Below are positions 25,670 to 35,242 of a stretch of DNA of 64,000 nucleotides, piece by piece. This DNA comes from Mycobacterium sp. 236(2023) (lineage in GTDB: Bacteria; Actinomycetota; Actinomycetes; Mycobacteriales; Mycobacteriaceae). The stretch covers positions 1-64,000 of the forward strand of contig NZ_JARSBP010000006.1 in NCBI RefSeq assembly GCF_029623955.1. The letters run 5' to 3'. Numbering within the stretch: position 1 is the first letter of the stretch; each line of letters begins with the position of its first letter. The position numbers and the translations under genes are program-made. The notes under the pieces are model-generated. The model saw only the letters and a program-made list of their open reading frames with translations, was not told where the DNA came from and searched no databases.

Positions 25670-27286
25670 GTGAACCTTGTCCTCGGCCCGGTCCTGCGGC
25701 ACGTCGGTGAGACGACCGCGGTGGTGTGGGTTCAGACCGATGCCCCGGCGACCGTGGAGGTGCACGGCTGTTCGGCGCGAACCTTCGAGGTCCAGGAGTG
25801 CCATTTCGCCCTCGTCGCCGTGACGGGGTTGGAGCCTGACAGCATCACCCCCTACGACGTACAGATCGACGGTGCGAAGGTGTGGCCTGAACCCGGGTCA
25901 GAGTTCCCCGCCAGCGTGATCAGGACCCGCGGCCCGCGCTCCGCCGACCGGTTGCGTGTCGTTTTCGGGTCGTGCCGCTACCCGAAGACCGGTGATCCCA
26001 AGATCGACGACAAGCTGGGGCTCGATGCCCTCGACTGTTTCGCCTCCCGGCTGACAACCACCCCGGTCCACGAATGGCCCGATGCGCTCCTCCTGCTCGG
26101 CGACCAGGTCTACGCCGATGAACTCACGCCCGAGGCGCGGCGCAAACTCGCCGGCAGCCGGTCGTCGTCGAAACGCAGGCCACCCGACGAAGTGGTCACG
26201 TTCACCGAATACGAGAAGCTCTACCGCCACACCTGGGGCGACCCGGAGATCCGGTGGATTCTGTCCACGCTGCCCACCGCGATGATCTTCGACGACCACG
26301 ACATCCGCGACGACTGGAACACCTCGGCGCCGTGGCGGACCGAGGTGAACCGCAAGCCGTGGTGGCGCGATCGTATCCGCGCGGGGCTCGGATCCTATTG
26401 GGTGTATCAGCATCTCGGGAATCTCAGCCCCGACGAACTGGCCGCCGACGACGACTACCAGAAGGTGCTGGTCACCGAGGGCGACTGCTGGCCCCATCTG
26501 GTCGAACTGGCCGACCGCGCCGATTACGAAGTCGACGGGGACAAGGGTGTCCGGTTCAGCTTCCGGTGGGATCTGGGCCGCAGCCGGCTGGTCATGGTGG
26601 ATTCCCGCAACGCCCGCATCCTCGACAACGGGGACCGAAAGATGCTGGGCGATCGGGAGTTTCGCTGGGTGGAGGATCAGGTCACCGACGACCTCGACGC
26701 AGTCGATCACCTGCTCATCGGCTCGTCGCTGCCCTGGCTGCTCCCTCCGGCGCTCGGCGACCTGCAGATCGTCAACGAGATCGCCGCCGACCGGCACGGT
26801 CTGCGGGGGAAGTTCGCCGAGAAGATCAGGCAGACAGCAGATCTGGAGCACTGGCCGGCGTTCCTCCAATCGTTCCTGCGCCTGAGTTCCCTCATCGAAT
26901 CGGCGGCCCAGGGTTCACCGGCCACCATCTCGGTGCTCTCCGGCGACGTCCACCACAGCTACGCCGCCCGCGCGGACTTCCACGGGACGGGCGACACCCG
27001 GGTGCACCAACTGGTGTGCTCGCCGATCCACAATTACGTGCCGGCACCCGTCAAGCCGGCGTTCAAGATCGCATGGTCCCCGCGGGTAGCCCGCCTGACG
27101 CGACGCTGGGCAAAGCGCGCAGGCTCCCCCGAACTGCCGATGTCGTGGCAGAACCGCAGCGGACCACAGTTCGGAAACACCATCGCCAGCTTCGAAGCGA
27201 ACGGGCGCACGGCCGAGGTGTTCTTCGAACAGCCTGAGGACAACGGCGAATTGTCGACCGTGGCCCGAGTCGACCTCACCGGTTAG
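25670..27286 (+). CDS. PhoD-like metallophosphatase
   Basis: A 538-residue PhoD/alkaline phosphatase D relative. An N-terminal fibronectin-like domain (GPVLRHVGETTAVVWVQT) precedes the metallophosphatase core: FGSCRYP, LLLGDQVYADE, IFDDHDIRDDWNTS and SGDVHHSY carry the metal-binding Asp, Asn and His. No signal peptide is present, unlike secreted PhoD, so it is probably cytoplasmic. It starts with GTG 25670, 18 bases after the Nudix stop, and is likely co-transcribed. Its TAG overlaps the stop of the converging POT transporter. Confidence 0.85.
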   Translation: MNLVLGPVLRHVGETTAVVWVQTDAPATVEVHGCSARTFEVQECHFALVAVTGLEPDSITPYDVQIDGAKVWPEPGSEFPASVIRTRGPRSADRLRVVFGSCRYPKTGDPKIDDKLGLDALDCFASRLTTTPVHEWPDALLLLGDQVYADELTPEARRKLAGSRSSSKRRPPDEVVTFTEYEKLYRHTWGDPEIRWILSTLPTAMIFDDHDIRDDWNTSAPWRTEVNRKPWWRDRIRAGLGSYWVYQHLGNLSPDELAADDDYQKVLVTEGDCWPHLVELADRADYEVDGDKGVRFSFRWDLGRSRLVMVDSRNARILDNGDRKMLGDREFRWVEDQVTDDLDAVDHLLIGSSLPWLLPPALGDLQIVNEIAADRHGLRGKFAEKIRQTADLEHWPAFLQSFLRLSSLIESAAQGSPATISVLSGDVHHSYAARADFHGTGDTRVHQLVCSPIHNYVPAPVKPAFKIAWSPRVARLTRRWAKRAGSPELPMSWQNRSGPQFGNTIASFEANGRTAEVFFEQPEDNGELSTVARVDLTG

Positions 27287-28746
27287 TGCACGCCCTCCAT
27301 CTGCTTGCTGATCCACGGAGCGATGGCGAACACGATGATGCCTGCCACCACCGCCACCCCGCCGAGAATGCCGAAATAGGCTGCCTCACTGGAGGTGTCG
27401 TAGTAGCCGGCGAGCACACCGGACATCGAGGTACCCAGGCCCACCGAGAAGAAGTACAAGGCCATCATCTGCGCGCGGAACGCCTCGGGGGCGAGCTTCG
27501 TCGTCACCGACAGCCCGATCGGTGAGAGCAGCAGTTCCGAGACCGCGAACACCCCGAGAATGGCCAGCACCGCGAGCGCGGGCACCCCGTCGACGCCGGC
27601 GAGCGGCACGAAGCACAGGAACGCCAGCCCCATGCCGATGACACCGTAGGAGAACTTGCGCGGAGTCGTCGGTGCCCGGTTTCCCAGCTTGGTCCACATC
27701 ACCGCGAATACCGGTGAGAGCGCGATGATCCAGATGGGTTCGATCGAACCGATCCAGCTCGACGGGGCCACCCAACCGAAGATGGACCAGTTCATCCGTT
27801 CGTCGGAGTACACCGCCAGCACCGTGAAGATCTGCTGGAACAGCGACCAGAACACCGCATTGGCGATGAACAGCGGGATGAACGCCTGCACCCGAACCTT
27901 TTCCGGCGCCTCGACGTGCGGGCTGCGCAACATGATCGCGAAGTAGGCGATCGAGGCGACGACGATGACGCCCGTCGTCACCTGCGACAGGTTCGCCAAC
28001 GTCACGAGTTTGAGCGCAATGGCGACCGCGACGACGACGACCACCGCCGCAAAGACCCCCACCGTCTTCCCGACGGCGCCGCGCGGCAACGGGTTCGGTA
28101 CATCGCGGCCGTGCTCACCGAGGTTGCGGCGAAACACGACGTACTGGATCAGCCCCAGCGCCATGCCGATCGCGGCCGCACCGAATCCGTAGTGGAAGCC
28201 GATGCGCGTCTGCAGCAGGCCGGTGATCAGCGGGCCGATGAACGCGCCGAGGTTGATACCGAGATAGAACAACGTGAATCCGCCGTCTGCCCGAGGATCA
28301 CCCTTGTCGTACAAGGTGCCCAGCAGCGAGGACGCGTTGGCCTTCAGCGCGCCCGAACCGAGCGCGACGAACACCAGCCCGACGCCGACCCCGGTCAGGC
28401 CGGGAAGCACGGCAAGGGCGATGTGGCCGATCATGACGACGACACCGCCGTAGAAGACCGTGCGTTCCATGCCCAGGACACGATCGGCGATCCAGCCCCC
28501 GAGAACTGTCGAGAGGTAGACGAGGCCTCCGTAGGCGCCGACGATGCCCGTCGCGGTGCTCTGCGGCAGCTCCAACCCGCCGTCGGTCACCGAGTAGTAC
28601 AGGTAGTAGCCGAGGATGGTGAGCATTCCGTAGAAGGAGAAACGCTCCCAGAGCTCCACGCCGAACAGGTTCGTCAACCCGATCGGGTGACCGAAGAACG
28701 TCCGCGAGGTGTCGCGCTCCTGAATGGGCTGCTGGTCACTGGTCAT
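27283..28746 (-). CDS. POT/PTR family proton-dependent oligopeptide transporter
   Basis: A 487-residue transporter with about 12-14 helices. Conserved POT elements are LWERFSFYGM (substrate and proton site), GGWIADRVLG and FTLFYLGINLGAFIGP. It imports di- and tripeptides with protons. ATG 28746 is preferred; the frame has a start eight codons upstream. With the Dpp-type ABC importer at 4-9 kb this is the second peptide uptake system of the window. Confidence 0.92.
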   Translation of the reverse strand: MTSDQQPIQERDTSRTFFGHPIGLTNLFGVELWERFSFYGMLTILGYYLYYSVTDGGLELPQSTATGIVGAYGGLVYLSTVLGGWIADRVLGMERTVFYGGVVVMIGHIALAVLPGLTGVGVGLVFVALGSGALKANASSLLGTLYDKGDPRADGGFTLFYLGINLGAFIGPLITGLLQTRIGFHYGFGAAAIGMALGLIQYVVFRRNLGEHGRDVPNPLPRGAVGKTVGVFAAVVVVVAVAIALKLVTLANLSQVTTGVIVVASIAYFAIMLRSPHVEAPEKVRVQAFIPLFIANAVFWSLFQQIFTVLAVYSDERMNWSIFGWVAPSSWIGSIEPIWIIALSPVFAVMWTKLGNRAPTTPRKFSYGVIGMGLAFLCFVPLAGVDGVPALAVLAILGVFAVSELLLSPIGLSVTTKLAPEAFRAQMMALYFFSVGLGTSMSGVLAGYYDTSSEAAYFGILGGVAVVAGIIVFAIAPWISKQMEGVH

Positions 28747-28811
28747 GGGCCTACCCTGCACCGTCGACACCCCTCACAGCTAGTTTCTAGACTCTCCTAA
28801 AATCGGAACCC

Positions 28812-29303
28812 ATGCCCGTTCCCGATCGTCCCCGTCCAGGTCAAGAGTCGGTGTGGGACTACCCACGGCCGCCCAGACTCGAACAATTCCGCGGCTCGAT
28901 CACCGTCGAACTCGGCGGTCAGACCATCGCCGAAACGGATCGGGGCTGGCGGGTGCTGGAGACCAGCCATCCGCCCACCTACTATCTGCCGCCCGGCTGC
29001 TTCGCCGACGGCGCGCTTCGTCCCGCCGCAGGGTCGTCCTGGTGTGAATGGAAGGGTCAGGCGAGCTATTTCGACCTGGTCGGTCCGGCCGCCGTCGCCG
29101 AACGGGCCGCGTGGACCTACCCGGCGCCGACGCCGGCGTTCGTCGACATCACCGGCGCGGTCGCCGTCATGGCCTCGCTCGTCGACCGATGCACAGTCAA
29201 CGGAGAGGAAGTCGTGCCCCAACCGGGCGGCTTCTACGGCGGATGGATCACCAGCTGGCTCGCGGGTCCGTTCAAGGGAGTGCCCGGGTCGAACGGTTGG
29301 TGA
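28812..29303 (+). CDS. DUF427 domain protein
   Basis: A 163-residue protein of the DUF427 family: HPPTYYLPPGCF, SSWCEWKGQASYFDL and AAWTYPAPTP are hallmarks. The fold is small and beta-rich; function unknown, often found as an accessory protein in actinobacteria. Transcribed away from the POT transporter with 65 bases between the starts. Confidence 0.87.
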   Translation: MPVPDRPRPGQESVWDYPRPPRLEQFRGSITVELGGQTIAETDRGWRVLETSHPPTYYLPPGCFADGALRPAAGSSWCEWKGQASYFDLVGPAAVAERAAWTYPAPTPAFVDITGAVAVMASLVDRCTVNGEEVVPQPGGFYGGWITSWLAGPFKGVPGSNGW

Positions 29304-29306
29304 GGA

Positions 29307-30254
29307 CTACTCGCCGACCGCCTGCATGCGGCCCGTCGGGTAGGGCAGGTCGATGCCGTGCTCGTCGTAGGCCTGCAGGATGGCGCGGCGCAACCGGCGC
29401 TGCACCGCCCACTGGGCATTCGGGCGCACCTTGACCGTCATCCGCAGTTTGATCAGATCCGGCGACAGTTCCTGAACACCGAGCATCTGCGGCTCGCCGA
29501 TGACCTTGCCGGACAGGGCATCGTCGGCCACCGCCGCCTCGGCCGCTTCGACAGCCACCTGCTCGGCACGCTCGATGTCGGCCCCGAGAGCGACGGGCAC
29601 CTCGATACGGGCGACGGCGTACTCCTGGCTCATGTTGCCGACGCGGGCGATCTCACCGTTGCGGACGTACCAGAGCGTGCCGTCGATGTCGCGCACCGTG
29701 GTGATCCGCAGCCCGACGCTCTCCACCTCGCCGGTCGCGTCCCCGAGGTCGACGGTGTCACCGACTCCGTACTGATCTTCGAGCAGCATGAACACGCCCG
29801 TGACGAAGTCGCGCACCAGGTTCTGCGCACCGAAGCCGATCGCCAATCCGACCACACCGGCCGAGGCGATGAACGGTGCGATGTTGACGCCGAGCACGTT
29901 CAGGACGGCAAGGACCACCCAGACGAGCAGCACGATCGACACTGTCGACTTGAGCACCGAACCGATGGTCTGGGCGCGCTGTTGCCGCCGCATGATGACC
30001 TGCTCGCTGGTCGGCGAAGACGGCACGCGGTCACGCAGTCTGCGCACCAGCGGCGGCGTCTTCGAACTGCGGGCTTCGTCACCGGTACCACGGTCATTGC
30101 GACCTCTGGCGGCGGTTGCCCGGTCGATCATGCGATGTACCACGTACCGGATGACCAGGGCTACCGCGAAGTAGGCGACGATCCTGATCGGGACCTCGAT
30201 GAGCCAATGCCGGCTGGTGTCCGTCCATTCGAAGGCCAAGAAGGAGACGTCCAT
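29307..30254 (-). CDS. MscS family mechanosensitive channel
   Basis: A 315-residue small-conductance channel. After an N-terminal helix and a basic loop, the pore region reads IAPFIASAGVVGLAIGFGAQNLVRDFVTGVFMLLEDQYGVGD, the MscS signature, followed by the cytoplasmic beta and mixed domains. It releases solutes during osmotic downshock. Only three bases separate its stop from the converging DUF427 gene. Confidence 0.93.
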   Translation of the reverse strand: MDVSFLAFEWTDTSRHWLIEVPIRIVAYFAVALVIRYVVHRMIDRATAARGRNDRGTGDEARSSKTPPLVRRLRDRVPSSPTSEQVIMRRQQRAQTIGSVLKSTVSIVLLVWVVLAVLNVLGVNIAPFIASAGVVGLAIGFGAQNLVRDFVTGVFMLLEDQYGVGDTVDLGDATGEVESVGLRITTVRDIDGTLWYVRNGEIARVGNMSQEYAVARIEVPVALGADIERAEQVAVEAAEAAVADDALSGKVIGEPQMLGVQELSPDLIKLRMTVKVRPNAQWAVQRRLRRAILQAYDEHGIDLPYPTGRMQAVGE

Positions 30255-30309
30255 GTGTTACCACCATACGGCGGCGACATGACGTCCGTGAGCGCCCCCG
30301 CGGGGTCCA

Positions 30310-31275
30310 CTAGCTCGCGAGGGCGGCTTTCAGGTCGGCCTGGGTTTCGGCCAGGAAGCTCTGGAATTCGTCGCCCACCATGAACGTGGTGGTGAATTGG
30401 TTGCGCTCGGCGATCTGTTTCCACGTGGGTGTGTCGACCATCGTGGCGAGTGCGTCCTGCCAATACTTGACGGCGAAGTCCGGCATCGCGGGCGGTCCGT
30501 AGAGGCCGCGCCAGTTGGACAGGGTGACGTCGAAACCCTGCTCCCGCGCCGTCGGCGCGTCGAAACCGGGCAGCCTCTCCTCCGACAGCACGCCGAGCGC
30601 CCGGAGTTCACCGGACTTGACCAGTTGGACGAACTCGCTGACTCCCCCGATGGCCACGCTGATGTCGCTGTTGAGCAGCGCCTGGGTCTGGTCTCCGCCA
30701 CCCTCGAACGGGACGTAGTTGAGTTTCGCCGGGTCACCACCTGCAGCCGCAACCAGCAGGTCGAAGGGGGCCTGGTCGTCAGTGGCGGCGGCAACCTCGA
30801 CGACGCCGGGATCGGCCTTGATCGCCGTCATGACATCCGCGAGCGTCTGGTACCTGGATCCCGAGTCGGTGACCACGACGTAGTACTCGGTGATCAGGCG
30901 TGCGATCATCGTGACGTCGCCGTACCCGTACTCGGAGATGCCGCGCAGCTCGTTCATCATCATCGACAGCGACGTGACCGACACCTGATCGTCGCGGCCG
31001 CGGTACTGCTCGACCATCGTGGCGAGGAAATCGGCCCCGATGTTTCCGGGCCGGTTCTCCACCGGAAGCGGCACGTCGACGATGTTCTCCTTCTCCAGCG
31101 CGTCGACAACGGCGCGGATCGTGATGTCGAACCCGCTGCCCGGGTTGGCACCGGCCGTCATCGTGATCGGCCCTGACGGGTACGCCGGCGCCGGGGCGGG
31201 TTCTTCGGCCTTCTGACATCCGGTCACCACAAGCGATGCGGCAAGCAACGCGCCGATCGCCGATTTGATCGTCAA
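30310..31275 (-). CDS. TctC/Bug-type solute-binding lipoprotein (orphan)
   Basis: A 321-residue tripartite-tricarboxylate-transporter substrate-binding protein. Signal peptide with lipobox VVTGC (Cys20), then YPSGPITMTAGANPGSGFDI, ENRPGNIGADF and GGVSEFVQLVKSGELRALGV of the Bug family. The start is TTG 31275, overlapping the PP2C stop (TTGA), with GAGGAG upstream. Its usual membrane partners TctA and TctB are absent nearby, so it may work with a distant transporter or as a sensor. The overlap with a signalling phosphatase favours a sensing role, but that is inference. Confidence 0.88.
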   Translation of the reverse strand: MTIKSAIGALLAASLVVTGCQKAEEPAPAPAYPSGPITMTAGANPGSGFDITIRAVVDALEKENIVDVPLPVENRPGNIGADFLATMVEQYRGRDDQVSVTSLSMMMNELRGISEYGYGDVTMIARLITEYYVVVTDSGSRYQTLADVMTAIKADPGVVEVAAATDDQAPFDLLVAAAGGDPAKLNYVPFEGGGDQTQALLNSDISVAIGGVSEFVQLVKSGELRALGVLSEERLPGFDAPTAREQGFDVTLSNWRGLYGPPAMPDFAVKYWQDALATMVDTPTWKQIAERNQFTTTFMVGDEFQSFLAETQADLKAALAS

Positions 31276-32561
31276 GATGTGTGCTCCTCGGTGACTTCGA
31301 ATGCCAGCATCGCGATGTCGTCGCGCTGATCCAGTTTGGGTGCCAGCGTCGCGATCTCGTCCATCATGGCCGTCAGACCCGCCCCGGCGCGCGCAGCGAC
31401 GAACCGAGTCAGCGCGGCTTCGTCGAACGGGTCGTCGTCGAGGCGGGCCTCGACGAGTCCGTCGGTGTAGAAGAGAAGGCTCTGCCCGGGTCGCACCGTC
31501 ACGGTGCAGACGTCGAAGACCGCATCCGGCAGCGCCCCGACGAGCATCCCGTCGGGGGGCCGGACGGACTCGACCAGACCGCTGGCCGGATCCACCAGCA
31601 AGGCCGGCTGATGTCCCCCGGTGGCGATCGTCACCTCGAAACCGTCGCCGTCGTCGGCACGCTGGACGGTGCCGAAATGCACCGTGCAGAACCTGCGCGG
31701 TTCGACCTCGCGGAGCAGTACGGCGTTGAGCTCGTGCAGTCCGGCGGTCGGATCGTCATAGTGCAGGGCCGCCGACCTCAGTGTGTGGCGGATCAACGAG
31801 GTCACCACGGCGGCGTCGACACCGTGACCGAGGACATCGCCGATGAAGTACGCCCACCGATTACCACCGAGGCCGAACAGGTCGTAGAAGTCGCCGCCGA
31901 CCTGACGAGAGGAGATCGGTCGGAAATACGACGCCACCGCCAGCCCGTCGATATGGGGAAGCGACGGCGGCAACAGGGTGCGCTGCAGCGCCGCGGCGTA
32001 CTCCTCGATCGAGTCGCGGTCACGTTCGGCGATACCGCGGTCGGTCTGCGCCTGGTCACGTTCGCGGCGAGCGACGTCGCGGGCCGTCTCCGCGGCATCA
32101 CGCAGCCGGCGCTCAAGGCCGACGGCGTCCAGCGCGGAGAGTCGCAGCTCGAGCTGTTCCATCACGATGGCGGCCAGATCCTCGAGGATCACGAGGTGGT
32201 CGGCGATGACCGGCCTGACCTCGGTGTCCATTACCGCGACGACGCCCAGCCGATACCCGTCGAACGTCAGGATCGGTGCCGCGGCATAGAACTGGATGGC
32301 GTGGTCATGGAGAAACCCGCTGCCACCGGTCACCGCTCCGTCGATCACCGTGACCGCGTCGGGGACGCTGCCGAGGGTCGGGTCGTCGCGGGAAATCGCG
32401 TGCGGTGGGGCGTCGAAGCCGTGCGTCGCGGCCAGCGAAGGGCCGTCCTGATCGACGATCACCACCATCGCCATCGGGGCACCGAGTGAGCGCGCCGCCA
32501 GTCCCGCGATGCGGCCGAGCACCGCGGCGGGAGCGGCACCGACAACGCGGTAACGCTGCAC
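31272..32561 (-). CDS. GAF domain and PP2C (SpoIIE-type) phosphatase
   Basis: A 429-residue signalling protein: N-terminal GAF domain (about 1-150), coiled-coil linker rich in Arg/Glu (150-195) with QRTLLPPSLP, then a SpoIIE/RsbU phosphatase domain with metal ligands in VGGDFYDLF, FIGDVLGHGVDAA, FYTDGLVEAR and RDDIAMLAFE. Such enzymes dephosphorylate anti-sigma-factor antagonists in partner-switching control. The first canonical start is GTG 32561, yet the frame stays open to 32693 and encodes family-like sequence (YHDAEESRLRAV) upstream without ATG, GTG or TTG. A CTG at 32630 preceded by AGGAG is possible. It overlaps the TctC gene. Confidence 0.88.
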   Translation of the reverse strand: MQRYRVVGAAPAAVLGRIAGLAARSLGAPMAMVVIVDQDGPSLAATHGFDAPPHAISRDDPTLGSVPDAVTVIDGAVTGGSGFLHDHAIQFYAAAPILTFDGYRLGVVAVMDTEVRPVIADHLVILEDLAAIVMEQLELRLSALDAVGLERRLRDAAETARDVARRERDQAQTDRGIAERDRDSIEEYAAALQRTLLPPSLPHIDGLAVASYFRPISSRQVGGDFYDLFGLGGNRWAYFIGDVLGHGVDAAVVTSLIRHTLRSAALHYDDPTAGLHELNAVLLREVEPRRFCTVHFGTVQRADDGDGFEVTIATGGHQPALLVDPASGLVESVRPPDGMLVGALPDAVFDVCTVTVRPGQSLLFYTDGLVEARLDDDPFDEAALTRFVAARAGAGLTAMMDEIATLAPKLDQRDDIAMLAFEVTEEHTS

Positions 32562-32741
32562 CGCACGCAGCCGCGACTCTTCGGCGTCGTGGTAGTTGCG
32601 GCTTTCGGTGATGGTTTCGCCCCTGCTCAGACCGCTCCTGCAGAGCGACTCGGCCCGAGATTGTGTCAGCGCACTCGACTCAAGGCAACGCCTTCAGCGA
32701 ACCGCGTTGATAGATTCGCGTGATGAAGGCGTGCTCTGACC

Positions 32742-34421
32742 GTGGCCGGTGACGACGTTCGGCGCGTCCGGAGCGCACAGAAACTCGTCGATGTGTTGAA
32801 CGCGCAGGGAGTTCGATACGTCTTCGGGGTGCCCGGCGCGAAGATCGATGCGCTCTACGATGCGCTCGCCGACGGCGGACCGGAGATCGTGGTCTGCAGG
32901 CACGAACAGAACGCGGCTTTCATGGCCGGTGCGGTCGGCCGGCTGACCGGCGTCCCCGGCGTCGTCGCGGTGACTTCAGGACCCGGCACCACCAACCTCG
33001 CCACCGGCCTTGTCACCGCCAACACCGAGCAGGATCCGGTCGTCGCGCTGTGCGGAGCGGTCTCACGCGCCGATCGACTCAAACGGACACACCAGTCCAT
33101 GGACGCCGCAACGATGTTGCGTGCGGTCACCAAGTACACCGGCGAGGTCAACGACGCCGACAACGTCGTCGAGGCAGTCGTCAATGCCTTCCGCGCGGCG
33201 GTGACGGAGCCGAAGGGGGCCGCCGCGGTGATCCTGCCGGGCGACGTCGCCGCGGCGCCCACCACGGCCGATATCGTCGGACGGCTGCCGATTCCGCAAC
33301 GCTCGGCGGCCCCTGCAGACGCCGTGCGGGCCGCCGCAGACCTCGTCATGGCCGCGCGACGGCCCACACTGCTGGTCGGGATGCGCGGCGCGGATGCCGA
33401 AACCTGCACTGCCGTAAGACGACTCGTTGCCGCTACCGGGCTACCGGTGGTCGAGACGTTCCAAGCCGCGGGCGTGATCTCCCGCGAGCTGGAAAACCAC
33501 TACCTGGGCCGGGTGGGGTTGTTTCGCAATCAGCCCGGAGACATCCTGGTCGCCCACGCCGACGTACTCGTGACGATCGGCTACGACGCCGTCGAATACG
33601 ACCCGGCGCTGTGGAACAGCGATCCCACGCGTGTGGTCGTGCACATCGACGCCATGCCGGCCATCGTCGACAATCACTACCAACCGGCGACAGAGCTGTG
33701 CGGCGACATCGCCGCAACCGTCGGCGACCTGACGCGAGCGCTGAGCGGCCTGACGCTCGACGGCACATTCCTCGCCGAGATCGACAGGCAGCGGGCGGAT
33801 CTGGCTGCCATCGACGATGCGGAAACGTCCGCACCGGCCATCGGGCGCGGCTTGAATCCGACCGCGGTGACCTTAGCCCTGCGCGACGAACTGGACGACG
33901 AAGCGACCATTGCCTGCGATATCGGGTCGGTGTACATCTACCTGGCCCGGCACTTCCGGGTCTACGAGCCGCGCCGGCTGCTGTTCTCCAACGGCCAACA
34001 GACACTGGGGGTCGCGCTCCCGTGGGCCATGGCGGCTGCGATGATACGGCCCGGGACGCAGATCGTGTCGGTGTCAGGCGACGGCGGATTCCTGTTCTCT
34101 GCACAGGAATTGGAGACAGCCCACCGCCTGGGCCTGACGTTCACGCACATCATCTTCCGCGACAACACCTACGACATGGTGGGCTTCCAGGAGGAGCTCA
34201 AATACGGTCGCAGATCCGGTGTGCAACTCGGCGACTACGACATCACCCACTACGCGGCCGCGTTCGGCGCGCGCGGCTACCGGGTGACATCGCTCGACGA
34301 GTTCAGCGCCACGCTGCGCCGGGCACTCGCCGAAGACGGTCCCACATTGATCGACGTGCCAGTGGATTACAGCCGCAACGTGGAACTCGCCGCACATCTG
34401 CACGACGGACAGTTCGAATGA
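32742..34421 (+). CDS. alsS: Catabolic-type acetolactate synthase (ThDP enzyme)
   Basis: A 559-residue thiamine-diphosphate enzyme. RYVFGVPGAKIDALYDAL and CRHEQNAAFMAGA (active-site Glu) begin the N-terminal domain; the ThDP motif is GDGGFLFSAQELETAH ending in RDN. It resembles the single-subunit AlsS that joins two pyruvates to acetolactate for acetoin rather than for valine synthesis. The following gene for acetolactate decarboxylase overlaps it (ATGA), which supports this strongly. It starts with GTG 32742 in a 180-base gap divergent from the PP2C gene. Confidence 0.88.
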   Translation: MAGDDVRRVRSAQKLVDVLNAQGVRYVFGVPGAKIDALYDALADGGPEIVVCRHEQNAAFMAGAVGRLTGVPGVVAVTSGPGTTNLATGLVTANTEQDPVVALCGAVSRADRLKRTHQSMDAATMLRAVTKYTGEVNDADNVVEAVVNAFRAAVTEPKGAAAVILPGDVAAAPTTADIVGRLPIPQRSAAPADAVRAAADLVMAARRPTLLVGMRGADAETCTAVRRLVAATGLPVVETFQAAGVISRELENHYLGRVGLFRNQPGDILVAHADVLVTIGYDAVEYDPALWNSDPTRVVVHIDAMPAIVDNHYQPATELCGDIAATVGDLTRALSGLTLDGTFLAEIDRQRADLAAIDDAETSAPAIGRGLNPTAVTLALRDELDDEATIACDIGSVYIYLARHFRVYEPRRLLFSNGQQTLGVALPWAMAAAMIRPGTQIVSVSGDGGFLFSAQELETAHRLGLTFTHIIFRDNTYDMVGFQEELKYGRRSGVQLGDYDITHYAAAFGARGYRVTSLDEFSATLRRALAEDGPTLIDVPVDYSRNVELAAHLHDGQFE

Positions 34422-35206
34422 GCACCCACGATTCACCCCTGGACCACTTCGAGCAATGGCTCATCAAGGTTTTGTCCCACCGGCAACATCTCGATATCCC
34501 GCAGGTGTACCAAACGTCCACCATCAGTGCGCTTCTCGACGGCGTGTACGACGGCGACGTGACCATCGCCGAAATTCTCCGTCACGGAGATTTCGGGCTG
34601 GGGACGTTCAACGGCCTCGACGGAGAGATGGTCATCCTGGACGGCATCTGCTATCACCTGCACGCCGACGGAACCGCAACGAAGGCGTCGCCGGCTGACA
34701 GGACCCCGTTCTGCGCCGTCACCCGATTTCATGCGAACACCAAACATGCTGTGGAACAGCCCAGTTCACGAGCGCAGGTGCTCGGCATCGTCGACGATGC
34801 CCTCGACAGCGCCAACCTGATCCATGCTGTCAAGATCACCGGAACGTTCACGAATCTGCACACCAGGACAGTGACGGAGCAGATCAAGCCCTATCCCCCG
34901 CTGACCGCCGCCACCGAGGGGCAGGCCGAAACAACTTTCGACCGGGTCTCCGGTGTCATGGTGGGTTTTCGCACACCCGAGCTCGGGCAGGGCATCTCGG
35001 TGGCCGGCTATCACCTGCATTTCCTCGACGATCCGCGCACCCGCGGTGGCCACGTCCTGGACTTCCGGCTCGACTGCGGCGAGGTTGCGGTGAGCACTGA
35101 ATCCGAATTGCACCTCAGCCTGCCTACCAACCCAGAGTTCCTGCGCGCCAAACTCACGGCAACGGACATGGGTGAGCAGATTCGTCGCGCCGAGGGCGGC
35201 AACTAG
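34418..35206 (+). CDS. alsD: Alpha-acetolactate decarboxylase
   Basis: A 262-residue enzyme that converts acetolactate to acetoin. The zinc ligands are in GYHLHFLDD and GGHVLDF (three His), as in Bacillus AlsD/BudA; YQTSTISALLDGVYDGD and GDFGLGTFNGLDGEM are typical N-terminal elements. ATG 34418 overlaps the alsS stop. Together with alsS it forms a complete pyruvate-to-acetoin route, which is unusual for mycobacteria. No acetoin reductase is obvious, unless the next SDR serves. Confidence 0.92.
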   Translation: MSTHDSPLDHFEQWLIKVLSHRQHLDIPQVYQTSTISALLDGVYDGDVTIAEILRHGDFGLGTFNGLDGEMVILDGICYHLHADGTATKASPADRTPFCAVTRFHANTKHAVEQPSSRAQVLGIVDDALDSANLIHAVKITGTFTNLHTRTVTEQIKPYPPLTAATEGQAETTFDRVSGVMVGFRTPELGQGISVAGYHLHFLDDPRTRGGHVLDFRLDCGEVAVSTESELHLSLPTNPEFLRAKLTATDMGEQIRRAEGGN

Positions 35207-35242
35207 TCGATTTCGCATCCGCGGTGGCATCCATCTCTGACA

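Noticed and set aside
28747..28811. CTAG-TTT-CTAG element between POT and DUF427 genes as an operator
   Set aside because: Arms are only four bases and each is self-palindromic, so the symmetry is weak evidence.
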